Origin: Elysia crispata
Lineage: Eukaryota; Mollusca; Gastropoda; Plakobranchidae
Assembly (NCBI GenBank): GCA_033675545.1
Contig: JAWDGP010002624.1
Location: forward strand, 162,001 to 226,000
Length of the DNA stretch: 64,000 bases
Direction: 5' to 3'
A model generated the notes under the pieces. That model had not been told where the DNA came from, made no database searches, and saw only the letters and a list, made by a program, of their open reading frames with translations. A program made the translations under genes and the position numbers. Positions 1 to 64,000 of this stretch are shown here, piece after piece; positions within the stretch are counted from its first letter, which is position 1, and each line of letters begins with the position of its first letter.

Positions 1-841
1 GCTTCAGAGTCAAAGTCTAAAATTGGAAAAGACAAATGAATAAGATTCAAACAAAAAAACAGTAAACAAATGTACAATCTTTTGTCTGAAAATACGATCT
101 AGAGAATCTTTAGGTTACTGAACAATTCTAAATAAAAAACCAGTATAATTGTAAAATAAAAGTGATCCACAAAATGTCTCGTAGATATTTAAATTATATT
201 TCAATTTTTCATAGCCACTATGACCGGGCATAAAGATGCGTGGATAATAAGACCCTTGTCTTGAATTTATAGAGCTTTACATAAACCCTTTTGAGAGGTC
301 TTAAAATGAGTCTGATATCGCAAATGAGTAATTGAAGGGTACCGCTTTCAAGGTGATATATTATTCTCAGCTTTAGAATAATATATTACAAAAAATTAAT
401 AAATAAAAGCAATCCAAATCCAGGCCAAAGATATTAAATCTGAGATTTTGAATAATATCATTTTTGGAAAAGTATGACAGTTTTTTTTCAAAGGAACAAG
501 TCATTTTGGAATCAAATCTATTAAGGCTACTTTTAAAAATATATACCTTGCAAGCACTCCTAATATATCAGATGATGGAATTATAAATTGGAAAAATTAG
601 CGTTTGAAAACATGTGATATATTTCTTAAATAATAAAAACTTGAATATCTATTCACATATTCTCATAATTTAAAACAACTGTCATCATTTACAAGCTAAG
701 ATAAATTTTAAATATCAAACCCTCTGATGTGATATGAGCAACATGTGACACATTTGTGCTGGGAGTATGACATGACATTATTCTTTCATTGTTGCCAGGC
801 AGCTTACTACTTCAAAATTGTTATAACTTCAGCAAGCTGAC
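1..841. other. Intron (partial), AT-rich, no feature seen
   Basis: This should be the intron downstream of the MAM26 N exon. I looked for the expected GHYMYIEA and FWYHMYG coding on the minus strand and found none. Only AT-rich sequence and short homopolymer runs are visible. Confidence 0.6.

Positions 842-64000
<63,159 letters not shown>

Overview
The window is eukaryotic, AT-rich and dense with introns and microsatellites. Nearly all of it is the inside of one gene on the minus strand, which enters at the right edge (64000) and leaves at the left edge (last visible exon 842-991). I can place about 90 exons carrying roughly 13.6 kb of coding sequence (about 4,500 residues). All use GT/AG splice sites, and every junction keeps one uninterrupted frame. 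The protein is a giant extracellular array of MAM domains followed by alternating LDL-receptor class A (LDLRa) and MAM domains, the layout of the MAM and LDL-receptor class A domain-containing (MALRD1-like) proteins. Introns of roughly 80 bp to 2.3 kb, very frequent (TC)n and (TCTG)n arrays, and TAGATCTAGATC-type motifs suggest a lophotrochozoan, most likely a gastropod mollusc. The species is inference only.

Layout in gene order, right to left: an unrecognised exon (63917-64000) and a Pro/Thr-rich linker; eight sets of three MAM domains (MAM1-3 at 57350-62712, MAM4-6 at 48885-56782, MAM7-9 at 40585-47614, MAM10-12 at 33285-39509, MAM13-15 at 24882-32415, MAM16-18 at 18722-23861, MAM19-21 at 12344-18426, MAM22-24 at 6163-11700); then LDLRa-1 (5853-5969), MAM25 (4072-5526), LDLRa-2 (1654-1773) and the first exon of MAM26 (842-991). 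A low-complexity linker or tail falls after every third MAM domain, so the real repeat unit appears to be a MAM triad. The set after MAM24 is followed by LDLRa-1 instead. No promoter, first exon or last exon is visible.

A nearly intact mariner transposon (29060-30443) with an open 367-codon transposase, unusually long 115-bp inverted repeats and a TA target duplication sits in the intron between the middle and last exons of MAM13. A second, coding-free element with imperfect inverted ends lies at about 31495-32181. The other stretches over 300 bases without exons are introns of this gene. Apart from the microsatellites and the few oddities listed, I see only AT-rich unique sequence in them. 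Microsatellites are denser, and exons richer in G/C, in the right-hand third (the 5' part of the visible gene).
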